Counted from the stretch's first letter, positions 1 to 7,423 are shown. The stretch is 16,659 bases of DNA from Rubrobacter sp. (GCA_016781885.1 JADDPM010000019.1:1-16659); one strand, 5' to 3'. Made by a program: numbers and translations. The notes: a model not told the origin generated them from the sequence alone.

Positions 1-443
1 AGCGTCTTCAATGCAAGGTGGACCGTCGTCGGTTGTTACGTCAGCAAGACCGAGATCTGTCCCGCGATTTTCAGAAGGTGGCGTATGGAAGCCTTTTTAA
101 GAGTACGTGAACCAGTGTGGAGCCCGAGGACGATAGCATTAGCTAAGTGGCTTCTATAGCTTTTAAGGGGGCTTTGAAGGAGCGCCGGAGCCTGGCCTGA
201 CTCCGGCTGGCGCCTTGCGAAGCGTCACCATTCCACCCGAAGTCCCTAACCTAGGCTAGTTCGAAGCTCGGATTTACCCCCGGCACCCCCGGTGAAAGCG
301 ATCCTGCGAGAGGAATACTTGGAGTACCGGGGTTGAAAGTGTGGATGCAGGGCCGTGGATCATTACCGAAGGCGCACAAGCCTATTTCGCTATGCTCCCG
401 CTGTCGAAGAAGAGGTCGGGGACGCGACGAGCTCACGCCACGC
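1..443. other. No confident gene at left edge
   Basis: No complete gene is supported here. On the plus strand the frame starting at base 1 is open to a TAG at 157-159 (52 codons). The first ~25 codons mostly end in G or C, as real genes here do, but the rest do not, and I recognise no family. It could be the tail of a gene cut by the window edge or a decayed fragment. The remainder shows no ribosome site followed by a plausible frame. The end of the minus-strand membrane protein gene lies just to the right. Confidence 0.3.
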
Positions 444-1007
444 CTACCCCGAGCGCTCCCGTAGCGCCTGCCATGCCCGTCTCAGGTCCCCGCCGGGACG
501 TAAAGCCTCGCTCAGGAGCAGCGGCACGTTCCATAGGTTTGCGCCCACGAAGAAGCCCCGCGCCCCACGCACGCCGCGCTGCCAGGCGTAGCCGGGGATC
601 GCGATGCTCGGAATCACGGTCCCGACCGTCCCGGCGGCGTACATCGCCGCGCGCGCCACGGGCGAAGCTGCCCTAAGCGACGCAGGGTCGACGCGGGCGC
701 TAAGGAGGGGGAGATGCGAGAACACCCAGCGCGCCCCCGGCGGGTAGAGGTGCGGGTGGCTCGTGCCGTGGAGACCGTAACCGGTGAAGCGGATGCCGAG
801 CGTACGTCCGACGAGCCAGTGAGAGAAGGCGTGCTCCGAGAAGTACGCTAGCAGCCGGCTCGCGACCATCCAGCGCGTGCCTCGGGCCTCTTCCCGGCCG
901 GCGTACCACGCGAGCGCGACCGCGCCGAGCAGCCCGACGATCTGGGCGGCGTTGCCCTGGGCAATGGAGAGGGTTCGCCAGGGCGTGACACGCTTGCGGG
1001 TAGACAT
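444..1007 (-). CDS. Hypothetical multi-pass membrane protein
   Basis: Predicted 187-residue integral membrane protein; I do not recognise the family. Hydrophobic stretches lie near residues 22-40, 45-60 and 118-140, with a weaker one near 150-165. Between them is a His-rich segment (around residues 57-88, including SEHAFSHW, GLHGTSHPHLYPPG and FSHLP). This could be a metal or cofactor site, but that is inference. The ATG start is well supported by AAGGAGG seven bases upstream. The gene stands alone, and a perfect palindrome (1024-1038) sits just before its ribosome site, suggesting repressor control. GC-rich third positions fit a real gene. Function unknown. Confidence 0.75.
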   Translation of the reverse strand: MSTRKRVTPWRTLSIAQGNAAQIVGLLGAVALAWYAGREEARGTRWMVASRLLAYFSEHAFSHWLVGRTLGIRFTGYGLHGTSHPHLYPPGARWVFSHLPLLSARVDPASLRAASPVARAAMYAAGTVGTVIPSIAIPGYAWQRGVRGARGFFVGANLWNVPLLLSEALRPGGDLRRAWQALRERSG

Positions 1008-1023
1008 ACGTCGTCCTCCTTCG

Positions 1024-1038
1024 TACCGGTGACCGGTA
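1024..1038 (-). promoter_or_regulatory. Perfect 15-nt palindrome, likely operator
   Basis: Seven-base arms TACCGGT and ACCGGTA flank a central G. On the minus strand the palindrome lies directly downstream of a possible -10 hexamer TATACA (about 1042-1047) and just before the AAGGAGG ribosome site of the membrane protein gene. Transcription would begin in or beside it, the classic position of a TetR- or MarR-type repressor site. No -35 is obvious and no regulator gene is adjacent. Confidence 0.5.
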
Positions 1039-1539
1039 GTATGTATACAGGGGGCGGCCGAGCCCCACCTCTGCCATACCCTCGTCCGGTTAGGAATAAA
1101 AGTTCCGCCGATGGCCGAACGGCGATCCTCGGTCTAAGCGCTGTGGGAGGCCTCCCCGACCGCCTCTAAGAAGCCGGCTAATACCGGCGAACCATCGCGT
1201 TCCAACGCCACATCGCCGCGAGCCTGCAGGGCTCGGTCTCGTCCCCCACGACAAGTAGGCCAGGGTGTGCACCCTAAGGTAGCATACCGCCCGGTGATTG
1301 TCTGCATCTCCGCCGCCTTATGAAGGAGGTGCTACGGTCGCTACTTCCCCGACACGTGTAAACGCTTTCAGACGCCACGAGGACCGGTGGGTAGGGAAAG
1401 GGGGAGGCGAAGGGCACCGCCGTTGGTTCAAAGGGCGTTTTAGCAGCGCTAAAGGAAGCCTGCACGGAGCTCTGAGTCCTCTCGAAGTCCGGCCGTCAAG
1501 GAATGATTTCGATGGAGCCGTAGCTATAACCTGATCCCA
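1039..1539. other. Intergenic stretch, no gene seen
   Basis: About 500 bases between the membrane protein gene and the SGNH-like gene. Short frames are open on both strands (1274-1465 minus, 1298-1534 plus), but none has a convincing ribosome site, family motif or codon bias. A small hairpin (TTTAGC, three-base loop, GCTAAA; 1439-1453) is visible. Nothing else is recognisable. Confidence 0.4.
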
Positions 1540-1575
1540 CCACTAATTAACCCGTGTTTACGCGTTAATTAGTGG
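1540..1575. repeat. AT-rich perfect inverted repeat, 12-bp arms
   Basis: CCACTAATTAAC (1540-1551) pairs perfectly with GTTAATTAGTGG (1564-1575) across a 12-base loop. The arms are markedly AT-rich in a GC-rich genome and lie about 110 bases before the SGNH-like gene's preferred start. It could be a protein-binding site, a transcript hairpin in the leader, or the end of a lost mobile element. An imperfect copy of the right arm with its flank (ACGCGTTAATTAGTG at 1560-1574) occurs after the gene at 2367-2382, with one substitution and one inserted base. Confidence 0.55.
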
Positions 1576-1683
1576 GTGGCCCGGAATAGGCCTGTGACGC
1601 TTTCTAAGGTCTCCTTTTCCGGAGGCCACGAAGCGCCAGGAGGAAGAGGTTGCCTTGCGTTCTCTTCGGGTAACAATACTCCC

Positions 1684-2316
1684 GTGAGTCACGTGGTGCT
1701 TCTGGGCGATTCTATCTTCGACAACGCCGCTTACGTGACGGCGGGGGCACCCGATGTCGTCCGCCAGGTACGACAACGGTTGCCCTATGGGTCGAAAGCA
1801 ACGCTGGCTGCCGTCGACGGGAGCAAGACTAGAGACCTGCGCGAACAACTACGACGCCTGCCGACGGACGCGACGCACCTGGTCGTCAGCGCCGGCGGTA
1901 ACGACGCGCTAGACAGCAGCGACTTCCTCACCACATCTGCCCGCTCCACCGCCGAAGCGCTCTTGGGTCTCGCCGATATCGGCGACGAGTTCGAGCGTGG
2001 CTACCTCGCTATGTTAGCGGGGGTGCTCGCGCGAGGGCTACCCACGGCGATCTGCACCATCTACTACCCGCGCTTCCCCGAGGCGGTCTTGCAAAGGATG
2101 GCGGTCACGGCGCTGACGGTATTCAACGACTGCATCATTCGCGCGGCTTTCGCCCACGGCCTCCCCCTGCTCGACCTGCGATCGATCTGCACTGAAGAAG
2201 GAGATTACGCCAACCCGATTGAACCGTCGGCGCGGGGTGGCGAGAAGATCGCGCGGGCTATAGTGGAGGCGGTTGAATACGGTTCCGACGGAGGCAGGAC
2301 CGAGGTGTTCATCTGA
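1684..2316 (+). CDS. SGNH/GDSL hydrolase-like protein with altered block V
   Basis: Predicted 210-residue cytoplasmic SGNH-fold protein; such enzymes usually hydrolyse esters or acyl groups. From the GTG at 1684, block I GDS carries the nucleophile Ser10 and block III appears as GGND (G71-D74, Asn73). The C-terminal block, normally DxxHPS, reads N177-P-I-E180-P-S followed by ARGGEKIA, so the usual catalytic Asp and His are Asn and Glu. I recall a subfamily with this variant, so it is probably not a sequencing error; substrate unknown. The frame extends upstream to GTG 1576, but those 36 residues are low-complexity and precede the family's usual beginning at the first beta strand (SHVVLLGDS). 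AGGAGG at 1638-1643 is about 40 bases before the chosen start, so the start is uncertain. Confidence 0.8.
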   Translation: MSHVVLLGDSIFDNAAYVTAGAPDVVRQVRQRLPYGSKATLAAVDGSKTRDLREQLRRLPTDATHLVVSAGGNDALDSSDFLTTSARSTAEALLGLADIGDEFERGYLAMLAGVLARGLPTAICTIYYPRFPEAVLQRMAVTALTVFNDCIIRAAFAHGLPLLDLRSICTEEGDYANPIEPSARGGEKIARAIVEAVEYGSDGGRTEVFI

Positions 2317-2891
2317 GCCGGGGGGATAACCTACTCAGTATCTTGCTTGTAAGAGCCCGCGTTATCACGCGTTTAATTCGTGCTGTGTCCCTCCTGGATC
2401 ATGTATAGGGGCACGCGAAAATACACATTAATTTCTGCTCACCCCTCGCTTGCGCGGCGCCCTACGAGCTGCCGGGAGCGGCGCCATCGAACTCGCGGTC
2501 CGGTTCTGCGGCTCCAATGGCCTTTGAGAGGGGTTTGAGAGTTTGCGGATACTCGCCCGGCGCCCGGCGAACCTCGCCCGCGCGTCTTCGAGCGCTCAAG
2601 AACTTGCCACGCTACTCGTAACGCCGAATTGCCGCCGCAAGTCCGCTGACACAGAGCACCGCAAGCTGGCACGGCGCTACTTAGAGTAGCGCGGAAATTA
2701 GCAGAGAGTGATACTGACGCTCTGAGAGATACCTCTCTTGGATAAACTTGGAGTAGGGAGATAAGGAGGTGAGAATTTAGTAGCAAGCTCCGCCACGATA
2801 CTTTTCAGCGGGTGGTAGAGAGCGCTACGGCTTTGACCATCTGGTGAGGGGCACAACTCGTTAAAGATTGCGTCTAGAGCTGGAGTAAAGC
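2317..2891. other. Intergenic stretch with hairpins
   Basis: About 575 bases with no supported gene. A minus-strand open frame at 2439-2786 has no ribosome site or family motif. A short hairpin (CGCGT-TATC-ACGCG, 2358-2371) follows the SGNH-like gene and could help end its transcript. Around 2764 a near-perfect anti-16S match, AAGGAGGTGA, occurs, but the frame behind it stops within a few codons, so it looks like the relic of a lost start. TTGACC near 2833 could be a -35 for the next gene, without a clear -10. Confidence 0.35.
2674..2692. repeat. Perfect short hairpin
   Basis: GCGCTACT and AGTAGCGC form a perfect eight-base stem around a TAG centre. It is not followed by a T-run on either strand and is over 190 bases from the next gene, so a terminator role is unproven. 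It may be a protein-binding palindrome or a relic. Confidence 0.4.
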
Positions 2892-3704
2892 ATGAGTAAA
2901 GACGGCCGGGTAACTATTTGCCAGATAAGCGATATCCACTGCGGCAACGTCCGCTTTATCCCTGACCTTCTGGATCGAACGATCATCGAGATAAACAACA
3001 TGAATCCAACCGTGGTTGTAGTCTCCGGAGATCTCACCGATGCAGGATATCGGGAGCAATTCGAGGAGGCTGCCGAATACATCAGCCGGATTGAGTGCGA
3101 GCACGTAATGGTCATCCCCGGTAACCATGACGCCCGGAACGTCGGCTACTTGCACTTTGAGCGGCTCTTCGGTGAGCGCTACTCGATTATAGACCTGGAA
3201 GACATGATCCTGGTAGGCGTTGACTCCTCCGAGCCGGACCTCAACGACGGCCAGGTGGGCCGGGAGCACTACAGGTTTATCTGTGAGGCATTCTCAAGTG
3301 GTCCAGACAAGCTCAAGGTATTCGTTATTCACCATCATCTCATCTCTCTACCAGGTACTGGCCGTGAGCGGAATATCGTCCTTGATGCCGGTGATGTCAT
3401 GGAGAGGCTCGCGGAGATGGGGGTGGACCTCGTGTTATCGGGGCACAAGCACGTCCCGTACTCGTGGAAGCTGGAGGACATGGTCATCGTGAACGCGGGA
3501 ACGGCTTCGACCCTCCGCCTTAGGGGCAACACGCGGCCTTGTTATAACATCATCGAGTTTGAAGATGGAGAAGTGAAAGTCTTCCGTAAGCAGCCGTTTA
3601 AGAGGCGGGAGCTGATCGTGGACTTCAACCCCAAGATCCACCAGTACTTGCACTTCGAGGAAAGGGTAGGTTCAGAGGCCCCCAACCCCTCCCTCGGTGA
3701 GTGA
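2892..3704 (+). CDS. Calcineurin-like metallophosphoesterase
   Basis: Predicted 270-residue cytoplasmic two-metal phosphoesterase that hydrolyses phosphomono- or phosphodiesters. All core motifs are present in order: D14-I-H16, G46-D-L-T-D50, G77-N-H-D80, a HHH run at 147-149, and G184-H-K-H187. This layout resembles the CpdA/class III cyclic-nucleotide phosphodiesterase group, but the substrate cannot be read from sequence. No signal peptide or membrane segment. About 75 residues follow the last metal motif; the final ~20 look disordered. The ATG has GGAG seven bases upstream. The gene is monocistronic and converges on the SAM hydrolase gene, with hairpins between. Confidence 0.92.
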   Translation: MSKDGRVTICQISDIHCGNVRFIPDLLDRTIIEINNMNPTVVVVSGDLTDAGYREQFEEAAEYISRIECEHVMVIPGNHDARNVGYLHFERLFGERYSIIDLEDMILVGVDSSEPDLNDGQVGREHYRFICEAFSSGPDKLKVFVIHHHLISLPGTGRERNIVLDAGDVMERLAEMGVDLVLSGHKHVPYSWKLEDMVIVNAGTASTLRLRGNTRPCYNIIEFEDGEVKVFRKQPFKRRELIVDFNPKIHQYLHFEERVGSEAPNPSLGE

Positions 3705-3741
3705 GGCACCTCGGTGAGGGCCTATTAGTTATGGCGAGCAC

Positions 3742-3765
3742 TAGCCCCTGTAGGCTCGGGGGCTA
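3742..3765 (+). terminator. Hairpin downstream of phosphoesterase gene
   Basis: TAGCCCC (3742-3748) pairs perfectly with GGGGCTA (3759-3765) across a ten-base loop, 38 bases after the phosphoesterase stop. No T-run follows, as is common for GC-rich actinobacterial terminators, so function is inferred from position. Confidence 0.45.
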
Positions 3766-3803
3766 TGCAGCGCGTGGAGTCGCGGTGTGATGGGAGAACT
3801 GTT

Positions 3804-3830
3804 AGCCACCAGGCTAAATAGGGGGTGGCT
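3804..3830 (-). terminator. Hairpin spanning the SAM hydrolase stop codon
   Basis: AGCCACC (3804-3810) pairs with GGTGGCT (3824-3830); the TAG stop of the minus-strand gene (3814-3816) lies in the 13-base loop. On the minus strand the stem is followed by AACAGTTCTC, only weakly T-rich. Position supports a terminator for the minus-strand gene. Confidence 0.45.
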
Positions 3831-4632
3831 CCTCCGATGGCTCTATACGGACTTGGTCGCCGACGGCTAACAGAAGAGCACGGGCGGCGTTCCCCTTATT
3901 TACGGCAAGGCTAAGGCGCCAGTGAGAGTCGGGGACCAGGAGGAGGTCTCCAACCTGCGAAGCTCCGAAGCTTTGCACGTACCTTGCGTCCATGGCATCA
4001 TCATCAACCTTGACTTGCAGAGGGGCACCGTACTGGAGGTCCAAGTCCTTCTGCATTGCGGAGAGCCGGGCGTTCCCGAAGCGGTCGATGTCGATAATCT
4101 GTGTCACGAGCCCTCCATCAGGCTCCCGATGCACTCTGGGGAAGTCGATCGATGCCATCGATGCTGGGCCTACCTCTTCTCCTAAATCCTTGAAATCTGC
4201 TCCTGCAGCTAGATGGGCCGCTACCGGGGAGAAAATATCCCGGCCCTGAAAGGTGTCGGAGACTGGCTCTACATGGTAGCGTTGGTTCGTAAGGTGCACT
4301 GCTCGAACAACACCGCCTAGGGCCTCGGCTGCGGGGAGGAGGAGCCCGTTGTCCGGTCCGACCAGGTAGGCCCCGCTGTGCGCCTCGGCGGCGAGTGCTC
4401 GCCTCTCGGTTTTAGGCCCCGGGTCTACGACGGCCACGTACACAGCATTAGTAGGCATATACCGTGTAGTGTGCCGGAGGATCTCTGCCCCCCGGATCAC
4501 ATCGAACTCAGGGACACTATGGGTGATGTCTACTAGGTGGGCCTGGGTGGCGATGCTCACCATCACGCCTTTGCAGGACCCCACCGAGTCGTCGGTTAGA
4601 CCGTAGTCAGACATGAAACATATAGGCCTCAT
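3814..4632 (-). CDS. SAM hydrolase/DUF62-family protein, catalytic His replaced by Gln
   Basis: Predicted 272-residue member of the SAM hydroxide adenosyltransferase (DUF62)/chlorinase-fluorinase family, which cleaves S-adenosylmethionine to adenosine and methionine. Family marks visible: SDYGLTD (8-14), KGVM (21-24), VVDPG (68-72), GPDNGLL (92-98), GRDIFSPVAAH (130-140) and IDRFGN in the C-terminal domain. The characterised archaeal enzyme uses an Asp68-Arg75-His127 triad. Here Asp70 and Arg77 keep the spacing, but the third position is Gln129 (TFQGRD instead of TFHGRD; codon CAG at 4246-4248). The usual PGVG turn also reads PGPK. Activity may be lost or altered. Translation starts at ATG with no ribosome site; the promoter suggests a leaderless message. 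Family assignment is firm, activity uncertain. Confidence 0.9.
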   Translation of the reverse strand: MRPICFMSDYGLTDDSVGSCKGVMVSIATQAHLVDITHSVPEFDVIRGAEILRHTTRYMPTNAVYVAVVDPGPKTERRALAAEAHSGAYLVGPDNGLLLPAAEALGGVVRAVHLTNQRYHVEPVSDTFQGRDIFSPVAAHLAAGADFKDLGEEVGPASMASIDFPRVHREPDGGLVTQIIDIDRFGNARLSAMQKDLDLQYGAPLQVKVDDDAMDARYVQSFGASQVGDLLLVPDSHWRLSLAVNKGNAARALLLAVGDQVRIEPSEEPPPI

Positions 4633-4642
4633 ACAAACAGAT

Positions 4643-4670
4643 AGTATAAGCCAACTTTCGGACCTATGAA
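4643..4670 (-). promoter_or_regulatory. Leaderless promoter of SAM hydrolase gene
   Basis: On the minus strand, -10 TATACT (4643-4648) has TTCATA (4665-4670) 16 bases upstream as a partial -35. The ATG follows the -10 by ten bases, so the transcript should begin within about four bases of the start codon. No Shine-Dalgarno sequence lies between. Leaderless mRNAs are common in actinobacteria. Confidence 0.55.
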
Positions 4671-5161
4671 GCCTTACGTCCTCAAGGTATGCTCAGCCTC
4701 GTGGACGTACTCAGGCAGAAAGCCTAGAAGCTGTTAGATATGCTCTCTTAGACGCGACCAACTGTCGCCGAGACCATGATCCTCGTATATCGAAAAGTAA
4801 AGGGCTTCAGAGAAGCAAAAGCATATCGGTCGAAAGATGGCGGTAAGAATTCAGAAGATCCTCTGCACGGTCCTACACGAGGCGCATCGGTGGCAGGTCT
4901 AGGAGCCGATGGACACCCTATCTGAGGGACTGGAGGGAGTCTATTCCCGCCGCAGCTAAGGAAGGGATTTCGGCGGAATGCTTTGTGCTCTCCAGACGCT
5001 GCGTAGAAGCCTTTTTCGCGCTCTCAAACTTCCCAAGCCCTGGGCTAACTCAGCTTGACTCTGCGGCGACAAAGGCATTCTAGGCTACTTGAGGAGCTCT
5101 TTAGATGGTTGAAACATTGATACGCGCTGCCTCCCGCGGTGGCATAGAAGACTAGGTAGGC
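4671..5161. other. Intergenic stretch, no supported gene
   Basis: About 490 bases between two minus-strand genes. One plus-strand frame is open from roughly 4849 to a TAG at about 5083, but it has no start with a ribosome site and no recognisable motif; a decayed gene is possible. ACTAGG-TAGG-CCTAGT (5151-5166) makes a short hairpin over the amidotransferase stop codon. Nothing else is visible. Confidence 0.35.
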
Positions 5162-6040
5162 CTAGTGGCCGAAGGGAAGGGCTTGGGAAGCAGCGGCTTG
5201 GGGGTCTAGGTCTGCACGCGTGAGCAATTGGGCCGGTGGTTCGTCTATGACTATCGTCGAGGTCACTTCCAGCTTTTCATTCACGTGGAGCAGTTCGCCA
5301 CAACGCAGCGGACGCCAACCCGGATTATCATCCATCCTCTGGCTAGCGACCACGACAGCCGGCGCCTCCGCAAGATCTTCGAAACGCACCCGCACGCTGC
5401 CCGCGCTGCCGGCCACATCCAGGCGGCGCTGGCCACGGAAGCCACCCGGCGCCCACTCCAATACGAACAGGCTGTTCGTCTCCGGGTAGCGCAGCGCCCA
5501 AAGGTCGGTCTCGGTGGTCAAGACCATGTTGAGAGCGTAGAGCGGCAGGTTGGCGGCTACCCACCGGGCAGCGGCGGTTATGCCGGTGCCCACGTCGCCG
5601 CCGTTGGCCTCGATCTCCTTGCTGATCAGCGCGAACAACCTCTCGGAGTCAGTGTCTCCCGCGACCAGCGAGACGTATTCTCCGAGGCGTTCCTCCAGGC
5701 GCGGCAGGTCCTCCACCACCCCGTTGTGAGCCATGAGACGGCCGTGCTGCTCGAAGGGGTGAGTGTTCTTCAGTTCGACGCCTCCCGCGGAGGCGAAGCG
5801 CACGTGCCCAACGAAGGTGCGCGATTCCTCCGTCTTCGCCTCGCGCACAAAGGTCGTGTCTTTGTAGGCGGCTATGGGGCTCTTGTCCACTTCTGGGGTG
5901 CCGTCGAGCTCGAAGGTGCCGATGCCGGCGCCGTCGGGATTCCTATGACTCTGGTCGACGAGGCTGTCTGGTGCCTCCAATAGCCAGAATGCGGCGCGCA
6001 CGCGCCGGGGACCCCCACTCATCCCGAACAACCGGCACAT
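5162..6040 (-). CDS. Class II glutamine amidotransferase (YafJ-like)
   Basis: Predicted 292-residue N-terminal-nucleophile amidotransferase. Such domains release ammonia from glutamine and pass it to an acceptor; standalone members include YafJ and the ergothioneine hydrolase EgtC. Cys2 becomes the N-terminal nucleophile after Met removal (MCRLFGMSGG). Further marks: NPDGAGI (34-40), GHVRFAS (78-84), NTHPF (92-96), AHNG (104-107) and GDTDSE (128-133), which together form the glutaminase pocket. The C-terminal ~120 residues hold no synthase domain, so the acceptor is unknown. No ergothioneine genes are nearby, so EgtC is not favoured. The start is set by the need for Cys at position 2; the ribosome site is weak. 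Several GTGACC motifs lie upstream. Confidence 0.9.
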   Translation of the reverse strand: MCRLFGMSGGPRRVRAAFWLLEAPDSLVDQSHRNPDGAGIGTFELDGTPEVDKSPIAAYKDTTFVREAKTEESRTFVGHVRFASAGGVELKNTHPFEQHGRLMAHNGVVEDLPRLEERLGEYVSLVAGDTDSERLFALISKEIEANGGDVGTGITAAARWVAANLPLYALNMVLTTETDLWALRYPETNSLFVLEWAPGGFRGQRRLDVAGSAGSVRVRFEDLAEAPAVVVASQRMDDNPGWRPLRCGELLHVNEKLEVTSTIVIDEPPAQLLTRADLDPQAAASQALPFGH

Positions 6041-6046
6041 TATCTT

Positions 6047-6389
6047 GGTGACCCGAAGGCTTCTCTCACTTCCGCGCTCCCCACAGATTCGACGGGCTAA
6101 TGGCTAGGCTAAGCTTATCAACCCAGGCCACAGGGAGCACAGAGAAGTTTGTCCCGCTGTTCCCAAACCCGCCGATTACCCCGGTCGCTCCCCTTCCGGA
6201 GGTCATTTTCGGCTTGGGCAAGCCCTTTCCGTGACCGGCTACTATCCGCAACGCTCTTTAACCGCCGGTCACCAGGCGTTCAGAATCCCCATGTAGAGGC
6301 TGACCGGCGCAGTTATACCCGTGACCGGGAGAGGGTCGTTCACTCTTTCGGTTTGTCTATGGAATTTTCGCCCCTCCTTCGAGGTGACC
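6047..6389. promoter_or_regulatory. Cluster of GTGACC motifs upstream of amidotransferase
   Basis: The intergenic stretch 6041-6513 contains no supported gene but holds five copies of GTGACC or its complement: 6049-6054, 6231-6236, 6267-6272 (reverse), 6321-6326 and 6384-6389. TGACCGG at 6301-6307 is a sixth, partial match. Flanks extend several into imperfect CCGGTGACCGG palindromes, similar to the operator-like palindrome at 1024-1038. The nearest copy is seven bases from the amidotransferase start. The pattern suggests sites for a DNA-binding protein; no regulator is encoded nearby. Confidence 0.35.
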
Positions 6390-6513
6390 GAGCGGACTGG
6401 CAGGTTCAGAAGCAATAAGAGAATCATTTACGGGTGAGAGGTTTCTAGATTTAGAAGAAGGGCGTTCTAAGAGGCCGAGATAACCCAGGTAAAAGAGCTA
6501 ACAGCCCCGGCTC

Positions 6514-7188
6514 TCACCGTGCGTTCCAAGTCCCGGCGTTCCTTATGTAGCCGATGTGAATGTGATCCTCATGGAGCTTTAGCTGATCTTCGTCCAAAAT
6601 CCAACCCTCTTCACTTGAGCGTCCGAGAGTCTTTGCCCAGCTCTCGGGGCCAATGATTTGATCTGGCCTCTCTTGCGGAGGGATACCGGAGATGAGCTCA
6701 CCGATGTCTAGCATGTCTGGGTCCGTACCATTACCGTGAACCGGTTTACCGTTCACCCTGCGCACGTCGACGGCTCGACCGTAGTAGTGGGAGTTCGGTA
6801 GCCCGCCCGCGTCCCCATAGCTATCGGGTATGAACGGGCCGTCGGGAACCCCCGGCAGGAAGTAATGGCCTTCTTTGAAGGCGTCGACGCAGATCCTGTG
6901 TTCTTCCGTTACAGCTTGGAGGGCAGCAACCAGGCGCTCATCCACAACCCCGGCCTTAAGGTCTCCTATTGCCTTGGGTGAAGCCTCGAAGTTGCGGGTC
7001 TCCAGAAGTTCCTTCGCCTCGCCGTTAACGCCTTCGGCGGCCCCTTCGCGGCCCGGGATGCACGGTCCCAATGCAAGCTTTCCTCGGTCCCAGAGGACTA
7101 TCAGGAAGACCAATGCGCAAAGCAAAACCGCGGCGGCTAAGATTGGAGCCAGCCGAGTGCGTCTCGGGCTCTTATTCACACGGTGCAC
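6514..7188 (-). CDS. Membrane-anchored M15-like putative zinc peptidase
   Basis: Predicted 224-residue protein with a basic N-terminus (1-12), one hydrophobic segment (15-33) and an extracytoplasmic domain. The domain carries SHYYGRAVD (133-141) and HIHIGY (209-214). These match the zinc ligands of the D-Ala-D-Ala carboxypeptidase/VanY (M15) fold: His134, Asp141 and the HxH at 209-211. A role in cell-wall peptide cleavage is likely but inferred, and a usual catalytic Glu just before HxH is not certain (E207 is a candidate). The GTG start at 7188 has no good ribosome site; a well-initiated small ORF overlaps it, so coupling or a frameshift is possible. A truncated paralogue lies inverted at 7651-7815. 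Confidence 0.8.
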   Translation of the reverse strand: MHRVNKSPRRTRLAPILAAAVLLCALVFLIVLWDRGKLALGPCIPGREGAAEGVNGEAKELLETRNFEASPKAIGDLKAGVVDERLVAALQAVTEEHRICVDAFKEGHYFLPGVPDGPFIPDSYGDAGGLPNSHYYGRAVDVRRVNGKPVHGNGTDPDMLDIGELISGIPPQERPDQIIGPESWAKTLGRSSEEGWILDEDQLKLHEDHIHIGYIRNAGTWNAR

Positions 7189-7235
7189 CGCTTGATCTCT
7201 TCGCGGTCTACGAGGCTTCGTTGCTCAATCTGCAC
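7176..7235 (-). CDS. Small ORF overlapping the peptidase start
   Basis: A 19-codon frame begins with GTG at 7235, preceded by AGAGGAGG about six bases upstream, one of the stronger ribosome sites in the window. It ends at a TGA (7176-7178) 13 bases inside the peptidase gene, whose own start lacks a ribosome site. It could be a leader peptide coupling translation. Alternatively, it could be the true cytoplasmic N-terminus of the peptidase, separated by a one-base frameshift or sequencing error. No peptide family recognised. Confidence 0.45.
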   Translation of the reverse strand: MQIEQRSLVDREEIKRCTV

Positions 7236-7423
7236 GGCAGATCCTCCTCTAACATGGCACAGGGCACTCACACAGTTAGTCTATCGCTTGCTCCAACCCC
7301 TCAAAGCTACTGGAGCAACTCGCCTCTTCTATAGCACTATGGTCTCAGTAAGCTTGTTGGCTGAAAGACACAATAATGCAGATAAGCTCACCTCCCCCAA
7401 GCAGGAGCTGTTAGGAAGCGTAT

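Noticed and set aside
2760..2780. Near-perfect Shine-Dalgarno AAGGAGGTGA
   Set aside because: Frames starting just after it stop within a few codons; no gene follows until 2892, which has its own site.
2439..2786. Minus-strand open frame of 115 codons
   Set aside because: No ribosome site, no membrane or family pattern, and a base composition unlike the real genes here.
5228..5983. Long plus-strand open frame (251 codons) opposite the amidotransferase
   Set aside because: The minus-strand frame has full class II amidotransferase motifs; the plus frame is its GC-driven shadow.
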